DNA of 64,000 bases from Nephrocerus scutellatus (lineage: Eukaryota > Arthropoda > Insecta > Diptera > Pipunculidae), in the NCBI GenBank assembly GCA_947095585.1, contig OX352761.1, forward strand, positions 132,524,277 through 132,588,276. The letters are read 5' to 3'. Under the pieces are notes generated by a model. It had not been told where the DNA came from. It saw only the letters and a program-made list of their open reading frames with translations, and did no database searches. The translations under genes and the position numbers were made by a program. Of the stretch, positions 49,901 through 58,900 are shown piece by piece. Position 1 is the stretch's first letter; every line of letters begins with the position of its first letter.

Positions 49901-52900
49901 GGTAGCACATCAGCAGCTTCAGCATCAGCAGACACTGCCAAATCCAAGTGATTTTCATATTCAACAGCAACAACTCGAACTGGACCAGCAGACAAAACAC
50001 CATCATTTACAATTACAGCAGCAGCCATCTGGTTCTGCATTTCTGAAAAATATTGACCAACTGCAACAACAACAACTACAACAACAGCAAGCCAATTATA
50101 TTTTCAATGTGGATGGATCGGAAAAACCATCCCAGTTGCAGCTACTCTTCCAACTACCAACAATACAGCAGGATCAAGAGCAGCAGCAACAATTGCTACA
50201 ACAACAACAGCAGCAACAACAGCAGCACCATCACCACCATCACCATCTTGAACACCAGGAACAGCAAGGCAATCAGTTACATGATCAACTACAACAGTTA
50301 AAATCTGTTCCATTATTATCCGGAGCACAACAGCTCAATTGCAGCAACATTCAGCCTGATATACTTAAGCCAGAGACACTTTTGCAGCAACAGCAGCAAT
50401 TTTTACTTGCGCAGCAGTCGGCTAATAACCATCAAAGCACTCAAGGCAATTTAATGTTGGAACAGCAAGCTGCACTTGCGCAGCAGGCATCAAATCAACA
50501 GTCATTGAAACATAAGCAACAGCAACAGCAGCAACAGCACCAACAACTGCTGCAATTACAACAGCAACAACAACAACAACAGCAACAGTTACAGCAGTCA
50601 TGTGTACAGCACGCTCAGGTTAGTAAGAGTTGTAAAACTTAATTTTTAAATGAAGAAATGGCGTTAGTTAGAGTACAGTGTTATATTTCCAAATCTGTCA
50701 TCATGACAACTAATGCCTTGTTTAGAGTGCTTTGATGATTTGTTGCCTATTTTATGAAAGGGTCTTAGGGGTAGGTACTTCGACCGCATAGTTGGCTTTA
50801 GCAGATTAGATTTTCACGGTGGACTGTCCTGAGCCTCTGAGTTTAAATGCTTTCCATAGGCAATTTAAGTAGCCTTTTGCATTTAACCAATCATAGAACT
50901 AATTATGGACTTAATGGTCCAATTGTTCATGCTTGCTTTGTTTAACAAAAAAATATAGTAATCATTTAGACATCTTCCAGATGTATAAAGATGTATTTAA
51001 AAAATATAATGTTTGTTAATATCTCATTTGTGTTATTTTTATTTTTATTCCTTATATTCATTTATTATTTTGTTCATAAATCCTGTAAAGAATCTATACT
51101 TATATTATAAACAGGTAATGTTGGTTTGTATGTAGGAGGTAATCATCGAAACTACTGGACCGAATTCAAAAATTCTTAGAATGGACTTTCAGGGTGAACA
51201 TAGTCTATATATTATTTTGTTTAAACTAAAGGGCCATATGTGGCGACCATTGTAACGATTTTGTAACTAAATAACTAAATCTACGAAAAAACGGTCGAGC
51301 GAATACGAACGCTGTCTTAACGGTAAGAGATATTTAATTGCTTTCTATAGAAAAGTTGTAGAACTCAAAAAGGTCTCGATGACATATCTCTATGTTAAGG
51401 TTAATATACAAATTGTTAAAGTATTACTAAAAATATATTTAAAATAAAAATGGCATCATAATGACTGTGCTATGTGCTGCGTTTTGTACGTACTATAATC
51501 TATATACAGTGCCTTCTCGATTATCGCAACTAATAGAAATCGGGGTTAGTTGCAATGAACGAGGTTGTTGCTATAACCGAGTCACTTCCCGCTATCTGAC
51601 AAAATCAAAATCATCATTTATGAAAAAGTTTAAATATGAATTTTAATCCCTATAAGGACAGACAGACAGACAGATTTTTTTTCGCTTTTTCTGAAGGAGA
51701 TACGGTAATGGGTAAATCTGCAAAAATCCCGAGTTCGAAAATGTTCATGATTACTACACTTCTTTTTACTATGTAAAAGAAAGTAAAAGAATGTTTTATT
51801 GAATGGCTGTGTTTAAACAATGTATTGTCTCAATCTTTATGTTGAATAATAATAATAATTCTAATCTGAGCTTTCAATCGATTCCTTATCTTGACAATTT
51901 TCGTTTACGTTATCTCCGGTCTCCAATCCTGTATTTCGTCATTAGAAATCAGTTCACTCCAAGAAATATTAAGGAAAATGGTTATGGATCCTACCACGGC
52001 ACGTTCATTTATAATTGGAGCCCTTATTGTGCTAAAAGGTATCTCATCATCATCATTCCAATCTCTACAAGGAGGCATCAACAGATTCCAGCATTTCTTT
52101 CCTGCAATCCATCCCATGCGTTGGCTTTCCGACCAGGAGCTGAGGATTCTTTAAAACTTACAAGGCTTTTATCTGGCATAAGTCGGTAGAATATAATATG
52201 GCATGCTTTTTTGTTTGTTAATTAATTACCAAGAGAAACCTGGATAAATTCGTCCAATTTATTTCCGCTATTGCCCATTTCAAGTCGCTTTTTTTTTGTT
52301 TTGTTGTTAAAAGTAGCTTTCGTTGGACTATGCGGTAACGTAGCCAGATCCATTCCATATACAGATTTTACTCGAAAGTTCCTGCTTTTATTTTGTTTGT
52401 GAAAATAAAACCTTCAAAAAAATTGTTGTATTCCAATAAATTCGTTTAAAGAACCATCATGTGTCGTCTTCTTCTAATCTTCAATTCTTGGGAATGCAAT
52501 TCGTTGTTGCAGCCTTGTTGTGCTCATTTTAGAAATGTAAATGTAATTCTTGCTTAAAATTTAAACTATTCTCATAGCGTACGATTCAATATTTTCAATT
52601 TTCTTTAAATACTTCCTAAACAACAATAGCAAGTTCAAGTGGCGACACAGACGCAACCGTCAGTGGCTGGAGGAGTTATCGGCACAGATGGTAATGGAAG
52701 AAATTCGAGTGCAACACAATTTTGTCCATCACTTCCGAATCCCATAGATATGAATATTGGAGTTTGTACAGTTTCTTCGCCGCAACAGCAGCAGCAGCAG
52801 CTAGAGCAACAACAAGAACTTACTACAACAAAAATACCAGCAGGAGTCGCTAAAAAGGCAATTGATAAAGCTTCCCGTAAGGAACGCAATAGATACTCGT

Positions 52901-55900
52901 TATTGCGTCAAACGCCTGCTGGAAGTCAAGGTTAGTTAGATTAGATAAACAACAAATATAAATAAATATAAATATGTTTTTTTAGCCAACACAACAACTC
53001 AACAACAACCATACCAGCAAGCTGTAACAACAACTCTTGATAAAACTATTGATGTTGATTCTGAAACAGATTCCAATCACGACACAGCACTCACGCTGGC
53101 ATGCGCTGGAGGTCACGAAGAGTTAGTTGAATTGCTCATCAATCGAGGCGCAAATATTGAGCATCGTGACAAGAAGGGTTTTACGCCATTGATTTTAGCA
53201 GCTACTGCTGGTCATGAGAAGGTTGTTGACATTCTTCTTAAGCATGGCGCCGAACTAGAAGCCCAATCGGAACGTACTAAAGATACACCACTATCACTGG
53301 CTTGTTCCGGTGGAAGATATGAAGTTGTGGAACTTTTGTTGAGTGTCGGAGCAAACAAGGAACATCGCAATGTATCAGACTATACTCCGTTGAGTTTGGC
53401 AGCAAGTGGTGGTTACGTGAACATAATAAAGCTTCTCTTGAGCAATGGCGCTGAGATTAATTCGCGAACTGGAAGCAAACTTGGTATATCTCCACTTATG
53501 TTGGCGGCAATGAATGGTCATACGGCAGCCGTTAAGCTTCTACTTGACCAAGGATCAGACATAAATGCTCAAATTGAAACGAACCGAAATACCGCACTTA
53601 CGTTAGCGTGTTTTCAAGGGAGGCACGAAGTTGTTAGTCTTCTGTTAGATCGTAAGGCAAATGTTGAACATCGCGCCAAGACAGGTTTGACACCATTGAT
53701 GGAAGCTGCATCCGGTGGTTACATCGAGGTCGGTAGAGTTCTCCTCGATAAGGGAGCCGATGTAAATGCAGCACCTGTTCCTACATCTCGCGACACTGCC
53801 CTAACAATAGCAGCAGATAAGGGACATTTGAAATTTGTCGAGCTTCTGTTGTCGCGAGGAGCATCGGTTGAGGTTAAAAACAAGAAAGGCAATTCACCCC
53901 TTTGGCTTTCCGCTCATGGCGGCCACTTAAGTGTTGTCGAAATACTATATAACCATAATGCAGACATCGATTCTCAAGATAACCGCCGTGTATCCTGCCT
54001 AATGGCCGCCTTCCGCAAGGGTCACACCAAAGTGGTCAAGTGGATGGTGCAATATGTGACACAGTTTCCATCTGACCAGGAGATGAATCGATTCATAAGC
54101 ACGATTAGTGACAAGGAGTTGTCTGAAAAGTGCTTTGATTGTATGAAAATTATTCGTGCAGCCAAAGAAGCACAGGCTGTAAAGGCGAATAAGAATGCTT
54201 CAATATTACTCGAGGAGCTTGATATGGAGAGAAATCGCGAGGAAACCCGTCGAGCAGCTGCAGCCCGTCGACGCGAACGCAAAAAGAAGAAGAAAATGGA
54301 AAAGAAAGAAGAGAAACGTCGACTTATGGAAGGTGGCGTGGGATCAGGAGAAAATGCAAATGATGTTGATGGTGAAAAGGATGATTCGGACAAAGAAGAC
54401 GATAGCGAAAAAGAGGATAATGCCGACGAAGAAGAGGAAGAAGAGGAGGAGAAAATCTTAAATAACCAACTCAACAACCACCACAATCACCACCACAATC
54501 ACCACCACCAACATACATATCGTGAGGAGGGTGACTCAGGCATTGATCAAGGGTCCTGTTCAAGCACCGACATAAAAACAGCAAATCAACCAGCCGATAA
54601 AAGTGGAAAAAATAAAAACAAGAAAAAGAAAACCAGTAATGCAAATAACTCCGCCAGCGCCAGTGGCAGTGGTAGCGCCCGCAATACTAGAAATAGCAGT
54701 CCTGCAGCAGTGAATGCAGACGATAATGTGGTCGTGGTTAATAAACTAAATAACGTTGCAAACAACTGTGGAATTGCAAATGGTGGAAGTACTCAAAAAC
54801 AAATAAAGAAATATAAGGAAGAGCCACCAGCAGCAGCAGCTGTACCGGTGGCGACAGTATCTGGGAAAGGTAAAAAAGTACCCGATGCGAATACTGCAAC
54901 TGCTTCCAAATCTAGGGACATAGCTCGAGATATAGATAACAAAAAGGCAGCGCCACCGCAAATACAAGCTATTGGGGCTGGCACATATAATAAAAAAGAT
55001 GAAGTCACAAATAAAAAGAAAGAAGGAAAAGATATTCTCAAACAAAGGGAAAAAGAAAACCTTGCACCCAAACATGAAAGTTCCGCAATGTCGTCGTCGT
55101 CGTCGTCATCGGTTCATCATATTCCTAATCATCAACAATCAACCGGAAGCCGATCCGGTCTTTCTTCAACCAAGCACATAGAGAAAAAGACCTTTGAAAC
55201 ATCGTCATCGTCTACATTAGGAGGAACATCTAAGCCGCAATCTGCATGCTCTGGCTTAGAATCGGGATCATCATCCGCAGTAGCAACTAATTCTTCAGTC
55301 ACCGTCAACCGGAAATCATTGGTGTTTTCTTCGGCGCGTAATATGAATGCAGCTTTTGATGAATCTTCCTCCTCCTCCTCTCAACAGCATCAGCAACATG
55401 GGAAAAAACATGAAGTTAGTTCTCTGAAACTGCAGCCAGGCACCTCCGGTCAAGCGTCAAAGCGTGGTGAAGATGGCTGGAAGGAAGTTGTGCGCAAAAG
55501 CTCCACACAGCAACAGCAGCAGCAGAGTTCTTCGCATACTTCGACCTCCACCTTGACTACAGTCTCTTCGGTAGTTCCAGAAATGACATGTAAAAAAGTT
55601 CAAGTGCCAGTTAATGCAATTTCTCGAGTAATCGGACGTGCTGGTAGCAATATAAATGCTATTCGCGCGACTACTGGCGCACACATTGAAGTGGAAAAAC
55701 AAGGTAAAAATCAATCGGAACGTAGTATAACAATTAAAGGTTTAACCGATGCCACAAAGCAGGCACACGTGCTTATTTTGGCCCTTATTAAAGACCCAGA
55801 CGTTGACATTTTGCAGATGCTACCGCGTTTCAATTCAAATGTTAAGTCAACGCCTGTTGTGGCAAGTTCTTGGGAGAAAAGCACACCGGCTACTTCACAG

Positions 55901-58900
55901 CAAACAACGCATTCCTTCTCCAGTACAGCTGCATCATCTACAGCAAATACAACAGGTGCAGCAGCATCGTCCAGTTTATCTAGCAGCAGCAGCAGTTGCC
56001 CATCGTCATCGTCGAATAAATCTGGTTCAAGTGGGAAATCAAATAATCAAACCACAAGTGTTGTTTCGTCCAACAAATTAGCAAGTTCAACATCGTCATC
56101 GTCAACCAGATCCCAATCAGCGATTGGAGGCGTTACCTCGAAGGCATATTACTCCCAGCAACAACAAAACACTCGTAGCACTATACCTCCTGCTTCTTCT
56201 TCTTCTAACTCTTCCACCTTTGCAACTTCAATGAAAAATAAGCCAACTGCTAACCCTAATTTTTCTCAAACAACAACAATTGCAAATACTGCCGATTCAT
56301 TGTCGAGTGTAACAAAAACAACGACAATGTACACAAACGCGATGATGACGCAAAAGAATAATACTTCAAAAAGCCATGGTGTGACGTCACATGCACAATC
56401 ACAATCGCAACAACAACAGCAACAGACATTCACTGTGACAGGAGGCCAAACTTTTGCAGCTAAACTTACATCTGTGCCTGGATCATCATCGTCTGAAAAG
56501 CGTAATAATAACGTTTCTTCGCAGAACCAATTAGCATCCGGCGTTTATCTTTCATCATCCCCGAAAAAGGCGGCCACTCTTCCTGCTGCTGTCGCTCTTT
56601 CCAGTGGAGGAGGACAATCCATAACAACGTCAATTGCCGCCGATTCTTCTTCAACTACAAGCGCATACGATTGTGCAGTAAACGCCGCAGGTAGACGAAA
56701 ATTATCCTCGATGTCATCGACAGTTGCACCTCAAAATAATAATAATACACTAGCTGGGCCTATTGGTACATTCAATGTGGCTGATGTGGTTGCGTCTGCA
56801 CGTGCAATTACACCAATTGGTAATACAACAAATCATCGTAATACATCGCCTGCACCTCTAATGCAGACGACGATAACAACACAAGGTACCCACCAGAACA
56901 GCCACTCGCATATGTCACAACAACAACAGCAGCAACAACAGCAGCAAATTGCAGCAGCTGATAGTAGTACTCATCATAGCATGATTGGCGGTGAAAATCC
57001 TACAATTGCCCCATCGTCAGTAGCTGCCGCTACAGTTGTAATAAATACTCCGGGAATAGGATCTCAATTGCAGTCAAAAATTGGAAGTGAATATTCTCTT
57101 TTTAAAGATACCTATCAGAGCCAATGGGAGAACACACAAATCTATAATCCAGCTGTAAACAGCGATTCGTTACCAAAAGCTGATGCTTCAAAGGCGCCAG
57201 GATATAATCGTGGCAATGTGATTAGTTCTCCAGTGAGTTCAAAGACTTCAACCAGCTCGACATCTCCACCCAGCAATACTAACAGTGGTGGTAGTACGAC
57301 GAATACAAACCACACTACTATGCACATTCTTTCTGGTCAAGCGGTGACTGATATGTCTTCAGGCGTTAGAAACGTTGCCAACGGTAATGGATCATCACTT
57401 GGAAACAGCGGCTCTGTCGGGCAAAAACAACATTCAATGGCTGTCGAACCCAAAACGACAACTAAAGACGCAAGTGGTATTGAAATGTCTGAAGGACTGG
57501 TTAAGCCGGTTGTAGTTGATAGAAATCCTGATAATAGGGGAGTGCCACAAACTATTGTACCACCGCCAAGTGGCTTGGCAATTCAAAGACCGACAAGCAG
57601 CCAGCACCGCACAGCGCACGCAACAGCATCAGTGACAATTCCACCACAAATCGAAGCTCCATCAATGAATTTTGGACCGATCGGATCGAATGCACCAGGT
57701 CGAAATGTGTCGTCAGGATCGGATCAAGGGATCAATTCTGCAAATAGATTTTATGAACATATTCAACAACAAACACAGCAAAATATTACTGCACACCAAA
57801 TGAATTTCCATGTTGACACAATGCATCAGCCGTATCAACTAGGAATGGGTAATAATGGTGGTGGTGCTGGTGGTGGTATACCAAGTGGAAACAATGTTAC
57901 TTCTAATATGATGAATCATTCGTCAAATTCTTTACATTTATCCCGATTGAACCCTCGTGCGTCAGTCTTCTCACAGGGAAATAAACAAACTAACCAGCAA
58001 CAACAACAACAACAGCAACAACAGCAACAGCAGCAGCAGCAGCAATTAGGACCTGTAGGTGGCGGAGGCATGTTTCATCAACATAATAACAATTCAAACC
58101 TAGGGGCTGTTGGTAGTGTTTACAATCAAAAGTCATTGGCAGTAGGAGGTGGCTTGCCCCACGGTCGTCCACAATCTCAGCCACAAACTGGCACGAATCC
58201 TCGCTGGTTCTCTGGAACTAACGAGTATGGTGTGTATGTGCCCTCATCAAGAGATATTTTGAATTTGGATAATAGTATACCGCCATCGATGGCTGGAGGT
58301 TCTCCATCTGCAATGTCGCCTAATAATACAAATATCCAAGTACAACAGCAGCAGCAGCAACAACATCAACACCAACAGCAGCAACAACAGCAGCAGCAAC
58401 AACAGCAGCAATTGCAGCAAAATGTTGCACAACAAGATGACATGAGGAAAATTCCCAGACCCATTGGCACAGAGCGCGCCTCTTGGAAATTTAACCACTA
58501 TCCCAATATGAATACAGCTGGTGGAGGTACATTATCAATGGACCCGGACGCCATGCCGACAGCAGCAGTAGCTGCTGCGGCTGCGGCTGCGGCTGGGGCT
58601 ATTCCTGGACCTGGAGCATCTGGTATGGGCGGTCCGATGCCCCCATGGCTAATGGAGAAACCTCAAAATGCTCAGCATCAGCATCAGCAGCAACAACAAC
58701 AACACTCTCTACATTCAAATTGGTTGAAACCATCGCATTATCGCTTTTACGCTGGAAGCGGTGCTGGACCTGATTACCACCATCAACAGGATCAGTTCCA
58801 CGTAAGTCGTCGATTCAATCGGTTGAAAAATTTCATTAATAATTCGTTCTCATTCTCCATTCAGATGCCAATGGATTATCACAGCACGATACCACCACCG

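Noticed and set aside
51803..52189. 128-codon open frame in mask intron 13
   Set aside because: No recognisable motif, overlapping frames on both strands, low-complexity start; probably chance.
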